DNA of 64,000 bases, from positions 72,008,456 through 72,072,455 of the forward strand of contig JARZZO010000001.1 in the NCBI GenBank assembly GCA_030544215.1, written 5' to 3'. The position numbers and the translations under genes were made by a program. The notes under the pieces are model-generated. The model was not told the DNA's origin. It did no database searches and saw only the letters and a list, made by a program, of their open reading frames with translations. How positions within the stretch are numbered: the stretch's first letter is position 1; every line of letters starts with the position of its first letter. Positions 48,401 to 51,955 of the stretch are shown piece after piece. The DNA comes from Zantedeschia hybrid cultivar (taxonomy: Eukaryota; Streptophyta; Magnoliopsida; Alismatales; Araceae).

Positions 48401-51400
48401 AACCAGCCTAACAGAAAGAAGTGGTCCATGTTCCTTCCTGCCATGCTATGGTCCATTTAGGTAGAAAGAAACAACAGAAGATTCAATCAAGAGTTCAAAA
48501 ATCCCTACATTATTCTTCAAAGAGCCATTATTTGGGTGAAAGAATGGGGAAGAGTAACTGACATCGGGTCTGTCACAGAAGGAGATATTATTTCCAGGGT
48601 TGTTGTATGGAAAAATTTGTTGTTATAATTTCTTGTAGCCCTGCTATTAGCTTCTTCTTTACTTCCTTGAAGCATAGGGTATGTCTCTTTTTCTCTATTC
48701 AGATTATGGGGTTTTAGGTTGGCTTTCAGCCATTATGTACGGCCTTTGGCCTCCTTTGTATCCTCTTTTACTTTCAATGAAATGTGACTTTATGTCACCT
48801 TCCAAAAAAAATAGTACTCCGTAGATTATCAGCAAAGATAAGGCTCTTATATGACTTGGAGTCAATATCAAGACTACATGTTGTCTACTTATTAGGTTCA
48901 GTTATTAGGAAATGCTCCGACAAGCACATATGACATGTCTACTCAGTATCCATATTGGGGTCATTCTTGATATTTGATTTTTTAATATTATTCTAGTCTT
49001 ATATCAACATCATGTTCTTAAATAATTCCATTTTTTCTTCTTTTGCAGATGTCGCACAAGTGACGTCATCTGGTATAGGACCAAGGATACATAGTTCTAT
49101 GAGATCGATGGATCCATTGTCTTTACTGTGGACACCTTGTTAATGGGATCCATCATTTTAAGGAGCATATTGCGGGGATATACAGAGATAGCATCCCATG
49201 TTGTTCAATCCCCCTCTGATGCATGTGCACAGTTTCAGAGGTTTCTACACCAAGATCACAGATCATTTAGTAGGGTACGTACACAACCGACAGTCATGCC
49301 ACCTACATTGTTGACTCGTCCACCTTCATCTACGCCAGTAGGAGTATTTAAAGTAGAGATCGTGGATGCTGTGTGAGCATTCTTTCTCGAGTTTCATATT
49401 GCATCCACTGATGTGCATACATCATCATTTGTTCAGAAAGTTAGATCCATTCAGAGACAACTATATGTCCCACCTTCTATCCAGACTTAGTTAGATTTTG
49501 GTAGAGCAAATGAGGGGTATTTTCTTTCTTCCGATGACTTTGATGAGGATAATTGAATCTCATCACTCATGTGCTACATATGTATCATCTATATTGTTAG
49601 GTTTGAGAAACTTATGAGTTATGAGTATATGAGATGTGTTGTAATGCTCACATGTACTACTTTACTTTAAAAATCGACATTTGATGTTTCTATGAAATGG
49701 TGCGGCACTTTCTTTTTTGCAAATTGATATTTCTTATATTAAATTCCTCTTAATTAGCATACTAGACTATAAGTTTTACAAAATTATATGCATGAAATTG
49801 ATGTTTTCCTCTTGAATGTATCTTACAATCATTTACGGTTCCTCATTTTGCTCCCTTTTTACTTTAATACAACGGCGTGGGACCATCCACTTTAAAATAA
49901 AATAAAAAAAAGTGGAATAGGAAACCGCCAAGGGTTTAGAGCCACCTCAGAAGTAAGCAGTTTAGAAAATGAAAGTACTCAAGCGGAATAGGAAATTTTG
50001 ATCTGCTCAAATCTACAAACCCCAATGCAAAAATATGGAAAACTGATTTTCTAGATGGTTAGTAAAATAGAGACTTCACATCAGATGAGAAATTTATCTA
50101 TTAGTCCAGAATATTTCCAATTGACTATGGGTCCATTTGTTTTCATGTAAAATAGGTCACATGAAAAGTTTTTCCCAAAAAGTATATCACAATCACTTAT
50201 TTGGTAATCCGTAAAAATCTAGTCAACCGAAAACTTAATTCATTGACTTCTCCTTTTTCCGATTGTGGCATCCATGAAATAAGACTGACTGCCCTTTCCG
50301 AAAGGAGCTGAAAATATTTCGTTAGTACCAATAACAAATTTTGTTTTCATTTTCCTTGTAAATGTGTTTCCTTAGAAAATAATTTCCATCCGACTATATT
50401 TTATATAAAACCAAACGGACCCTATGTCTTGATCATCACGGGAAAAGGGGGAAAAACTGAAGAACCTGGAGCGGGGGCGGACCAATTGGTCGGGCAGATA
50501 GTTCATCAAAAATACAGTGGAAAGGGAAAAGATGGAACACACTTACTCCTTCCTCTTCCACGTGCTTAGCTTTCCGTCAAGATGCACACAGTACACAAGA
50601 TCTTCATCTGGGTCGGCGATTACGTCCATGATCTTACCACACCCGCGCGGCAGGGAGATGCACGATAGGGAGGTCCCGTATTGAAGGTCGAATACGATCA
50701 TTTCCCTAGGGAAGGTGACCAGAAGGATGTGCCGCCACAGGGGTGAGAAGCAGAACCTCGCCAGGGGCAGTGGGAAGACGGCGAAGGCAGGGGCGGACGC
50801 AATCGCAGTCCCGGAGGACGAGGCCTCCCTTTCGATCCTCTGGATCTCCGCCAGGTCACCCACCGCCCCGGGGACTTGGTGCTCCTTGAGGACAACGTCG
50901 ACATCATCGCCGGTGCCGGCGCCCCCACCGCCGAGAACCTTGGCAGACAGCATGAAGCCCCTGAGGCCAAGGGCGCAGAGGTGCCTGGCATCGAAGGGAT
51001 CGCGGCGTAGACAGGAGAGGAACTCCGGGGAGGCATCGTACTTCCAGATGCACCGTCCGGAGGCGGCGTCCCAGAGGGCAACAAGGGAGGGGCCGCTGAT
51101 GGAAGCCAGGATCCAGGAGTCGGAGCGAACCCAGCAGAGGTCTTGGACGCCCAACCTAGCCCTGTCGGAGGAGGATGAGGAGTAATCGAACTCGAGCCAG
51201 AGAAGAACGCGCCTGGAGCGGAAGTCCCAAATGGCTATGCGTCCCTGGCGGTCCCCGACGGCCAGTCGGAGGTGGGAGGTGGAAGGCTCGTCGAGGGCCA
51301 GGAGGTCCCGGGGAAGGGGCTGTGGAGTCCAGCGTACGGAGGTCACGAAGGGAGCAAGGGCGGAGGAGAAGGATCCCGGGCGGGAGGGGGCGGGCATGGG

Positions 51401-51604
51401 GAGGACGGAGACAAGCTGCATGGAGCGGGGATCTGCCACCACCACGCTGCTGCCGGCGCCGTATGCCAGAAGCCCGGCGGCGCTGAAATCGGCGCAACCA
51501 CCGCCATTATCCCGGCTGGGGGGCCCCGGCAGCATGCTGTCCCACAAGTCCCGTGAAGGCGGAGCGTGGTGTCCCCTCGCCGAAGTGATGACGGACGCAG
51601 CCAT
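399..51604 (-). CDS. WDR11: WDR11, WD40-repeat scaffold protein (N-terminal half, six exons, 3' part outside window)
   Basis: The CDS joins 51604-50547, 44474-44003, 42786-42699, 42579-42398, 12859-12723 and 465-399 on the minus strand. Exon lengths 1058, 472, 88, 182, 137 and 67 give phases that join without a stop into 668 codons, and every internal junction is GT-AG. The protein begins near MAASVITSARG and carries the family signature MLPGPPSR at about residues 24-31. WD-type strands follow: GRIAIWDFRS (121-130), SLVALWDAAS (173-182), GKLSTWKRK at the exon 1 end and GKIWNWLL in exon 2. Known: WDR11 is a large protein (roughly 1.3-1.4 thousand residues in plants) with two WD40 propellers, linked in animals to endosome-to-Golgi trafficking and signalling; its plant role is less clear. 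Inferred: functional, since the frame is open. Oddities are introns of 29.5 and 12.3 kb full of transposons. Confidence 0.93.
466..1107. other. WDR11 intron 5, no recognised feature
   Basis: This is AT-rich intron sequence immediately 5' (on the gene strand) of exon 6. No domain, repeat end or RNA was recognised. Short open frames here (for example 759-1114) show no family resemblance. Confidence 0.5.
1108..2830 (+). mobile_element. LINE ORF2 fragment (interrupted at 1911-2357)
   Basis: The plus-strand translation carries the downstream part of a plant LINE polymerase. LGLPLHYKKLPLSAWD is near 1130, GRITLFNSVLTAIPQ at about 1230, KWIWELIAEDEILWKKVI near 1480, then SEQLNLTAEDKTIW near 1890. 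After an interruption the same ORF resumes at about 2358 with GTFSVKSFYKLMEGN and a zinc-binding zf-RVT-like block (CVLCGVDIEDMEHLF near 2565). Several stops and frameshifts show decay. Endonuclease and RT catalytic parts are absent, so it is 5'-truncated. It lies in WDR11 intron 5, antisense to the gene. Confidence 0.82.
1911..2357 (+). mobile_element. Second, 5'-truncated LINE nested in the first
   Basis: This segment holds only the very C-terminal end of a LINE ORF2 (LWAIWGERNRRIFKKES near 2040, stop at about 2207), a 3' untranslated part and an A-rich end at about 2345-2359. It splits the zf-RVT region of the enclosing LINE. Similar A-rich words flank it (AAAACTATATGG before, AAAACTCTGTAGG after), compatible with a degenerate target duplication. 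Confidence 0.7.
2838..3110. mobile_element. Foldback MITE copy 1
   Basis: The ends are related inverted sequences (left CCACTTTGATTGG then AGAATAGG; right end reversed CCCAATTTGTTTGC then AGAATAGG). The interior folds back as well. A perfect 13-bp inverted repeat GAATAAGCAATTC flanks a 14-base loop near 2960-3000, and AATAAG...TTAGCTTTGA words recur inverted. No coding. It shares ends and the word GAATAA with the element at 3623-3959. Confidence 0.7.
3623..3959. mobile_element. Foldback MITE copy 2
   Basis: Terminal inverted repeats are GGCTCACTTTGTTTGC followed by AGAATAA (left) and, reversed, GCCTCACTTTGTTTGTGGAATAA (right). Flanking trinucleotides are ATA and TTA, close to the TWA target duplication of PIF/Harbinger elements, but the superfamily is not certain. 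The interior is rich in GAATAA and AACCC words in both orientations. No coding potential. Confidence 0.75.
3960..5411. other. Intron sequence, unassigned
   Basis: No recognised gene. The stretch 4700-5340 has short recurring TACTATTCA words (about 4975-5030) and retrotransposon-like texture. A 163-codon frame at 4847-5338 has no recognisable domain and is not called. Confidence 0.4.
5412..6035. mobile_element. Non-autonomous hAT-like element with CCTAGGCG-type word arrays
   Basis: The left end is CATTGTTGTCAAGG; the right end reversed is CATAGTTGTCAAGG. The flanking 8-mers are CCTATGGG (5404-5411) and CCCATGGG (6036-6043), one mismatch, as expected for an aged hAT 8-bp duplication. Both subterminal regions are dense in variants of GCCTAAGCG / CGCCTAGGC. 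The middle is ordinary AT-richer sequence with no transposase. Confidence 0.8.
6036..7499. other. Intron sequence, unassigned
   Basis: No recognised gene or element ends. Small frames around 6000-6620 and 6830-7270 show no domain. The texture (GC-richer than adjoining introns, with CATATG-rich words starting near 7500) suggests the interior of an old retroelement, but I cannot prove it. Confidence 0.35.
7500..8030. repeat. Degenerate ~35-bp tandem array
   Basis: Diverged repeats of about 34-36 bp built on ATCATGCGGCAACC then TATATGATGGCAT. The clearest units are at about 7785-8030, and degenerate ones extend back to about 7500. No ORF of interest. It lies next to the 44-bp array and may be part of the same old element. 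Confidence 0.65.
8031..8969. other. Possible LTR-retroelement interior, minus orientation
   Basis: At about 8740-8880 the reverse complement reads GTGAAAACTGAAAAGGGCAC and related words. These resemble the GGTGAAAACCCGAAAGGGC blocks in the large LTR element at 32.2-41.4 kb. Here the block precedes a tandem array in mirror order to that element. A small frame at 8172-8441 was not recognised. Confidence 0.4.
8970..9627. repeat. ~44-bp minisatellite, about 15 units
   Basis: The unit consensus runs roughly GTGGTGGATTGAGGCTCCAC, AGGGCACATTTGG, AATATCGATTT. About fifteen diverged copies with small indels fill the interval. Apparent proteins on the minus strand here are translations of the repeat and are not genes. 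Confidence 0.88.
9908..10476 (+). mobile_element. Non-autonomous hAT-like element, GAGTC-word type, copy 1
   Basis: Left end CATTGTTTGCCGTATCG, right end reversed CAAGGTTCGCTGTAT. Flanking 8-mers CTTGATAG (9900-9907) and CTTGAGAG (10477-10484) differ at one base. Both subterminal regions carry many GACTCG / GAGTC words, separated by an AT-rich middle. A second copy lies inverted at 11041-11632. Confidence 0.82.
10727..10860 (-). pseudogene. Ty3/gypsy polyprotein C-terminal remnant
   Basis: The minus-strand translation reads GAYIVNDHQGDVIFPPLNAK then HMK. This matches the GPY/F-like tail that ends many gypsy integrases (a Gly-Ala-Tyr, a Gly-Asp turn, then Pro-x-Asn-Ala-x-His-Leu). Only this tail is recognisable, lying between two hAT-like insertions, so it is a relic. 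Confidence 0.45.
10888..11032. mobile_element. Non-autonomous hAT-like element, GATAC-word type, copy 1
   Basis: Left end CATGGATGACAGTACC, right end reversed CATGGTTGGCAGTATC. Flanking 8-mers ATCCTGAG (10880-10887) and ATCCCAAG (11033-11040) match at six of eight. The 145-bp interior is almost wholly GGTACCGATA / TATCGATATC words around a central CTGGCCAATA. Same architecture as the elements at 22735 and 47486. Confidence 0.75.
11041..11632 (-). mobile_element. Non-autonomous hAT-like element, GAGTC-word type, copy 2 (inverted, one end lost)
   Basis: The reverse complement aligns along its length with 9957-10476, including the AT-rich middle and the end CAAGGTTCG. The other terminus, expected beyond about 11632, is missing, so this copy is truncated. 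It abuts the 10888-11032 element at that element's right target duplication. Together the two copies form an inverted repeat of more than 500 bp. Confidence 0.78.
11633..12140 (-). other. Possible gypsy relic with 54-bp internal duplication
   Basis: The minus-strand frame at 11882-12139 repeats a motif (KKVGEALVPPKRW then KKVGETPVLPKRW), reflecting a ~54-bp direct duplication near 11938-12045. No domain is recognised in it. Its position next to a gypsy tail suggests retroelement origin. Confidence 0.35.
12361..12420 (-). repeat. Poly(T) and LINE-like 3' tail
   Basis: A run of about 19 T is followed by GAGGTGGATGGTACCACA. This resembles the 3' ends of the minus-strand LINEs at 13.77 and 17.04 kb (GTGGATGGTACCACA after poly-T). 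Probably a heavily 5'-truncated insertion. Confidence 0.5.
12723..12859 (-). CDS. WDR11: WDR11 exon 5, isolated between two giant introns
   Basis: The acceptor is CGATTTAG before 12859; the donor GTTGTTTTC follows GGAAG at 12723. The 137-bp exon encodes VNDKGGGFTNRIIVTCLRSG, then the conserved LNRTFRILQKPERAPIRAL segment and ASSSG. Two left-over bases (AG) join G of exon 6 to give Arg. The exon has no stop in frame, and its reading frame matches both neighbouring exons although they lie 29.5 and 12.3 kb away. Confidence 0.92.
12860..13775. other. WDR11 intron 4 (first part), no recognised feature
   Basis: Unremarkable AT-rich intron just upstream of exon 5 on the gene strand. GGCTGG / CCAGTT words around 13150-13250 recall the 44740-44860 patch, but no ends were found. 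Confidence 0.4.
13776..14830 (-). mobile_element. 5'-truncated LINE, minus strand
   Basis: Read on the minus strand, a LINE ORF2 C-terminal region appears in pieces. DTWSWRWEGKGSFSVRSAYR (near 14400) starts the zf-RVT-like block, followed by RTRLARFLDVQDISRPLC and HDETVDHLFADC (near 14200). Upstream pieces reach about 14820. The 3' end is at 13776 with poly(A) (TTTTTT on plus). Frameshifts and stops show it is dead. Same orientation as WDR11. Confidence 0.8.
14831..15408. other. Intron sequence, unassigned
   Basis: No recognised feature. A small frame at 15075-15263 lacks any domain. Confidence 0.35.
15409..16075. mobile_element. Non-autonomous hAT-like element, CCCAGCC/GGGAC-word type, with LINE tail inside
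   Basis: Left end CATAGTAGTCAATATCG, right end reversed CATAGTTGTCAATCC. Flanking 8-mers CTTTATCC (15401-15408) and CTTCATCC (16076-16083) differ at one base. The left arm (to about 15545) is dense in TCCCAGCC / GTCCC words, and the right arm has CCCATCCCAG and GGGACCGGGAC. A LINE 3' tail (about 15625-15860) is inserted between the arms. Confidence 0.8.
15625..15860 (-). mobile_element. LINE 3'-tail insertion with local duplication
   Basis: Contains GAATATTCTTTTTGAAAGTG twice (about 15617 and 15673), followed once by the typical minus-LINE tail GGATAGTACCACGTGTATTA. The arrangement suggests two tail insertions or a tandem duplication. Nested in the hAT-like element. Confidence 0.55.
16076..17035. 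other. Intron sequence, unassigned
   Basis: No recognised gene. Around 16690-16830 short GGGCCCA / TAATGGGC words recur. The small frames near 16100-16380 have no support. Confidence 0.35.
17190..17600 (+). repeat. 5' LTR of the 3.1-kb element
   Basis: 411 bp, TGATGC...GCATCA. It contains hairpin-like words (CCTTGGTGCGACGCCAAGG near 17481) and a G-run at about 17309-17320. Nearly identical to 19882-20290. Confidence 0.93.
17605..17616 (+). promoter_or_regulatory. tRNA-Met primer-binding site
   Basis: TGGTATCAGAGC begins four bases after the 5' LTR, the standard plant initiator-Met tRNA complement used to prime minus-strand synthesis. It fixes the element's plus orientation. Confidence 0.92.
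18903..19937 (+). CDS. Retropepsin-like ORF of the 3.1-kb LTR element
   Basis: A 344-residue frame with no interruption, starting ATG at 18903 and ending 56 bp inside the 3' LTR. Residues about 8-110 look like a retroviral-type aspartic protease fold: TLILDERASDNVIP stands where D-[ST]-G-[AS] is expected, and SSICLGREWLSERQ at 85-98 resembles the second conserved LG-x-DWL strand. The catalytic triplet reads Asp-Glu-Arg, so proteolysis is doubtful. Residues about 125-300 are acidic, Ser/Asp-rich and low in known motifs. No CCHC knuckle or gag domain is evident. It may be a domesticated-style protease relic used structurally; this is inference from weak similarity. Confidence 0.6.
   Translation: MSSIYFRFAVFLPNREWTTLILDERASDNVIPQHIVDSLLKTNEILVDGDKAFVEFYRRVKGVTTGHSTIYVDGAWCTINPWSSSICLGREWLSERQATVDYDKRRCSLVHPHLDGREFTFPESSLYSLKVMGTPFKLLDTVSPATKDDQSDVTVDTEGASVDPTVDIDRDTTLCMDSELHLTTDNVIETNSVPLVVSESSEDVCEDSPLLSAASELLIVDSWDHSLFVDSGLHMFDIVVSDDDLLCSGGHDLISSESSDSLLVVESGSDLTDLIWQTFCDSRTADWVFILDMILCLKTPSDDPIIRLIILAHFKTRGRVFSNQGRLMQKTMHACWELLHVLLL
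19882..20290 (+). repeat. 3' LTR of the 3.1-kb element
   Basis: 409 bp, TGATGC...GCATCA, preceded by the purine run AGGGGAGATTGA. About nine single-base differences from the 5' copy. Followed by the ATTTA duplication. Confidence 0.93.
21191..22734. other. Intron sequence with TG/CA and GA microsatellites
   Basis: No gene seen. Simple repeats occupy about 21560-21685 (ACACAC, TGTGTG, then GAGAGA). The phrase GCTACCC then CCTTCAT is repeated on either side of the TG/GA tract. The rest is plain AT-rich intron. Confidence 0.5.
22735..22870. mobile_element. Non-autonomous hAT-like element, GATCGGG-word type (136 bp)
   Basis: Left end CATGGAATGCAGAATC, right end reversed CAAGGAATTCCGGATC. Flanking 8-mers CCCTATGG (22727-22734) and CTCTATGG (22871-22878) differ at one base. 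The interior consists of GGATCGGGATCGG words in both orientations around a central TCGGCCAATCC, in the same layout as the GATAC-word elements. Confidence 0.8.
23040..23335. repeat. GA-rich ~150-bp tandem duplication
   Basis: A unit starting near ATGGGGGTGATGGAGGGAG and ending GACAGGAAGGGAGAAAGA occurs twice (about 23041-23190 and 23199-23330), with a poly-G run only in the first. Purine-rich on plus. The long minus-strand frames here are low-complexity translations. Confidence 0.75.
23336..23911. other. Intron sequence, unassigned
   Basis: No gene recognised. T-rich then G-rich homopolymers occupy about 23720-23790. Confidence 0.4.
23912..24005. mobile_element. Non-autonomous hAT-like element, GATAC-word type, left half only
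   Basis: Begins CATGGATGGCAGTACC and continues with GAGGGTACCGATACCAATAC, closely matching the element at 10888. No right terminus or second copy of the flanking 8-mer GCCCAAAA is found downstream, so it is truncated, probably near the hAT relic that follows. Confidence 0.6.
24230..26015 (-). pseudogene. hAT transposase remnant with 355-bp internal duplication
   Basis: Read on minus: a block LDGIVYNWLRTNVNQYIYGH then TRFALTIISLASLHRFKNGL-like sequence (about 26010-25660), a following block resembling IIDNNWQGTLHNDLHA and NPRIMYGTNAHSDGEV (25600-25360), and the C-terminal dimerisation domain (QTTTISQCERNWSTFSLTHS, LVHYHYNMRL) at 24672-25001. The first block is repeated at about 24250-24610, after the C-terminus, so a duplication has scrambled the order. 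Stops and frameshifts throughout make it dead. Terminal inverted repeats were not identified. The family cuts and pastes DNA with 8-bp target duplications. Confidence 0.8.
26016..26984 (-). mobile_element. LINE ORF2 fragments, minus strand, with 227-bp duplication
   Basis: The minus translation shows SPIWRKILITADVIRAATFF and FWEDKWCLEGAFDVAFPSLY (26430-26600), then the zf-RVT-like block LLPKKIKVFLWRIAWRRLP and CKFCDISEENIN (26030-26190). The segment 26236-26466 recurs at about 26755-26984 with roughly 90 percent identity by eye. The left end is fused directly to the hAT relic at about 26016. Confidence 0.75.
27030..29050 (+). pseudogene. LINE ORF1 (zinc-knuckle nucleic-acid-binding protein)
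   Basis: The frame from ATG 27030 has two N-terminal zinc knuckles: C51-x2-C54-x4-Y59-x4-C64, where Tyr replaces His, and an intact C70-x2-C73-x4-H78-x4-C83. A DUF4283-like segment follows (GIPLHIWNVETFECIIERFG near 27750, then ARVLVEVEHIESI). One in-frame TAG at 27612 interrupts it, and a frameshift near 28225-28290 moves the rest to another frame ending TGA at 29050. ORF1 proteins coat LINE RNA. The C-terminal third is Ser/Pro-rich and not recognised. Confidence 0.75.
29203..31995 (+). pseudogene. LINE ORF2 (endonuclease and reverse transcriptase), inactive
   Basis: The likely start is ATG 29203, where MNILSWNIRGLN opens an APE-type endonuclease; CIQETKMG (about 29305) and DFNCI (about 29625) are further motifs. 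RRFTWSN and SRLDRVLVS follow near 29740-29810. The linker EQWLKEGDKNSNFFH is at about 30255. Reverse transcriptase blocks follow: KSPGPDDFS (30555), HIVLIPKIEGAERVSEYRP (30680), LDFEKVFD (30940) and SSRGLRQDDPISP (31105). The metal-binding box reads FAYD at about 31259 instead of FADD, losing one catalytic Asp. Several stops and frameshifts occur (for example 29548, 30449, near 30608, near 31465). Confidence 0.85.
32165..32612 (+). repeat. Truncated 5' LTR (R-U5-like part only)
   Basis: Matches 40729-41175. The homology begins about 55-60 bases downstream of the TATAAAAGG box of the 3' LTR, so U3 is missing here. Repeated phrases TCTTATTGATAGAGCGGCC and CTTATTAGTAGAGTAATC show a ~175-bp internal tandem structure. 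No clear primer-binding site follows. Confidence 0.75.
33400..34180 (+). repeat. 42-bp minisatellite, about 18 units
   Basis: The unit reads approximately ATGGCTACTTGGAGCC, TTTACTCCCTTGAAAA, TCCAAAATCT. Copies vary by point changes and a few longer insertions. It lies between the two GTGAAAACCC blocks of the LTR element. Minus-strand frames here are repeat translations. Confidence 0.88.
34681..37322 (-). pseudogene. Putative downstream exons of the antisense mobile-domain gene
   Basis: Read on minus, short open segments are separated by intron-like sequence with plausible signals: donor TTTAG|GTAATCACG near 37013, acceptor TTTTTGTAG before about 36933, acceptor TTCTATCTAG before about 36768 and TTATTCCATAG near 36064. 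Segments encode Pro/Ala/Ser-rich sequence, a basic stretch KALQRKRRRQAEGEEPARA (near 37120), VDEREVELEDLFLKG (36900) and an end with LEGKASYLAALRLQMKQVEK, possibly coiled coil (35000). No family is recognised for these parts alone. Exact exon joins are not established. Confidence 0.4.
37500..39512 (-). pseudogene. Plant mobile domain (PMD / aminotransferase-like) pseudogene, antisense in the LTR element
   Basis: One minus-strand frame runs 39512 to 37725 with about six or seven in-frame stops (for example 39249, 38700, 38259, 37725) and no frameshift. Landmarks are RPGWQGRLKMRASHNFHPG (39310), FYGGLLYYMKHFADISG (38830), VVMATHYVSAWAGLLLLGL (38460), FEPYYPHRFSRNFGYD (38090) and TVTFATWWWRCRGNF (37890). 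The YPHRFSRNFG and WW segments are typical of plant mobile domain proteins (MAIN/MAIL1 relatives), which also occur inside gypsy and MuDR-type elements. Stops without frameshifts suggest point-mutation decay, perhaps from cytosine deamination. Confidence 0.7.
39513..40023. other. LTR-element interior before the 3' LTR
   Basis: No gene. It would be the promoter side of the antisense gene. The interior ends with CTCGTGGGAGGCAAT directly before TGTTAAAC, a possible weak polypurine tract. Confidence 0.45.
40024..41440 (+). repeat. 3' LTR of the 9.3-kb element
   Basis: Starts TGTTAAAC at 40024. A TATA box TATAAAAGG is at 40666-40674 and the presumed transcript start near 40700. From 40729 it matches the 5' remnant at 32165. 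The region 40550-40650 is purine-rich on plus, with C-runs at 40491 and 40632. The right end, around 41440 where LINE sequence resumes, is not sharply defined. Open frames on both strands at 40120-40720 are low-complexity artefacts. Confidence 0.65.
41926..42397. other. WDR11 intron 4, gene-proximal end
   Basis: No feature beyond the GTACGTGAG donor. A-rich tracts follow the LINE tail near 41900-42080. Confidence 0.5.
42398..42579 (-). CDS. WDR11: WDR11 exon 4
   Basis: The acceptor is CTGTCAAG before 42579; the donor GTACGTGAG follows CAA at 42398. It encodes GGNHPAAAVPLVALGTQSG, then a beta-propeller blade ending WLGNSRFVSFSYSQ. The intron to exon 3 is only 119 bp, whereas the next intron (42397 to 12860) is about 29.5 kb. 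Confidence 0.92.
42699..42786 (-). CDS. WDR11: WDR11 exon 3 (short)
   Basis: This 88-bp exon is too short to stand out as an ORF. Its acceptor is GCATGCAG before 42786, and the donor GTAAATCC follows GCTC at 42699. It encodes ISLIGQLHLLSSTVTTLAV and then the PSLTATLA stretch expected in plant WDR11. The final C plus the next exon's GT completes an Arg codon, giving the family sequence LARGGN across the junction. Confidence 0.9.
42787..44002. other. WDR11 intron 2, no recognised feature
   Basis: A 1.2-kb intron. The phrase CTATTAACAAGTAAAAACCA occurs twice (about 43748 and 43890) within a diverged ~140-bp direct repeat. No coding or element ends. Confidence 0.5.
44003..44474 (-). CDS. WDR11: WDR11 exon 2
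   Basis: The acceptor is TTATTACAG just before 44474 and the donor GTTGTAAC follows 44003. The exon encodes about residues 353-510. It starts with GEQVHVLCTMEDLMPSVGT, a well-conserved plant WDR11 stretch, and contains the WD strand SISDDGKIWNWLL. A serine/threonine-rich linker near the end is typical of the less conserved part of the protein. Confidence 0.92.
44735..44880. other. GGTTC/CCGG word patch, possible degenerate member of the hAT-like set
   Basis: Dense in GGTTCGG, GGCTGGTT and CCAGTTC words, ending TTTTTACTACCATG (reversed CATGGTAGTAAAAA) and perhaps starting CCTGGCTGTTTCCG. No 8-bp duplication was found, so membership is unproved. Confidence 0.35.
45128..45240. repeat. ~66-bp direct duplication
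   Basis: The phrase GAGGCCTGAGGCCTACAT occurs twice (about 45147 and 45213) preceded by AGCATAG. A simple local tandem duplication in WDR11 intron 1. Confidence 0.6.
45900..48815 (+). mobile_element. Second plus-strand LINE, internally deleted, with a hAT-like insertion
   Basis: ORF1-type sequence (GIPLHVWNVETFHSVVDKFG near 46735, YARILVEVDSLQRI) runs to about 47750. It then jumps to the ORF2 C-terminal region (AQVLSQDNDVLWNLSLRR near 47890, WTWSNKGSFSSNTL, LFLWEVALNRLPTSQNLKS, CVFCGMFEEDQNHLFCHC near 48240) and ends with an A-run at about 48805-48812. Endonuclease and RT are deleted. It is closely related to the LINE at 27-42 kb, and its left boundary is uncertain. It lies in WDR11 intron 1, antisense to the gene. 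Confidence 0.78.
47486..47661. mobile_element. Non-autonomous hAT-like element, GATAC-word type, with perfect 8-bp duplication
   Basis: Left end CAAGGATGGCAGTACCG, right end reversed CATAGTTGGCAGTATCG. Flanked on both sides by CATCCGGG (47478-47485, 47662-47669), identical. The surrounding LINE ORF1 sequence is continuous across it. The 176-bp interior is built of TACCGATAC / GTATCGG words around a central TATTGGCCAATATTGG. This is the best-defined member of the set. Confidence 0.88.
48816..50546. other. WDR11 intron 1, with a possible gene-like relic at 49050-49555
   Basis: An acceptor-like TTCTTCTTTTGCAG ends at about 49049, followed by plus-strand sequence encoding ILRGYTEIASHVVQSPSDAC (about 49150) and, further on, YFLSSDDFDEDN then stop (49552). 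The frame is interrupted at 49374 and at other points. No family is recognised; it may be a captured exon or a transposon 3' exon. The rest is plain intron. Confidence 0.3.
50547..51604 (-). CDS. WDR11: WDR11 exon 1 (start codon to residue 352)
   Basis: The first coding exon is GC-rich, unlike its AT-rich surroundings. It runs from ATG at 51604 to the donor after AAGGA at 50547 (intron starts GTAAGTG). The two left-over bases GA join a T in exon 2 to make Asp. An in-frame ATG lies 17 codons upstream (51655). The inner ATG is preferred because the upstream stretch is a translated GA microsatellite (Arg/Glu-rich) and the conserved family sequence begins about 18 residues after the inner ATG. 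The exon encodes the start of the first WD40 propeller and a glycine-rich loop around residues 225-231. Confidence 0.93.
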
Positions 51605-51860
51605 GCCTTGGGCCGTCCCGTCTCTCTCTCTCTCACTCTCTCTCTCCCTACACATCTACTTCCACTTCCAGTCGCAGACCAACGCCATCACCCGATTCAC
51701 GCCGAACAACGCAGAGCTGCTCACTGGGTAGGAGGAAGACGAGGAGGAGCAGTAGACTGGTGGGAACAACCGCAGAGAGCGACTCGCATCCAAAGAGGAA
51801 CACGGAGGTAGGAGAGGCAGATCCAGATCGGGGTTTGGACCCCTGCAACCCGATTCCAAT
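51605..51860 (-). promoter_or_regulatory. WDR11 5' leader with GA tract and upstream ORF
   Basis: Upstream of the WDR11 ATG on the minus strand lies a GC-rich leader. A GA tract occupies about 51620-51648. A short upstream ORF (ATG 51688, stop 51656, ten codons) ends directly against an in-frame ATG at 51655. A farther ATG at 51859 opens a 67-codon frame ending at the same stop. The transcription start cannot be read, so which upstream ATG is in the mRNA is unknown. A weak AT-rich stretch near 51880 is the only TATA candidate. Confidence 0.5.
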
Positions 51861-51955
51861 CTAATAACTCACAACTATAAAAAAAATCGAGAAAGAAAAT
51901 TTTATCATAAAATAATACTTACTGTAATGCTCTTGCCGCAATAAGATCATTGCGT

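Noticed and set aside
50698..51731. Plus- and minus-strand frames overlapping WDR11 exon 1
   Set aside because: Shadows of a GC-rich exon in other frames.
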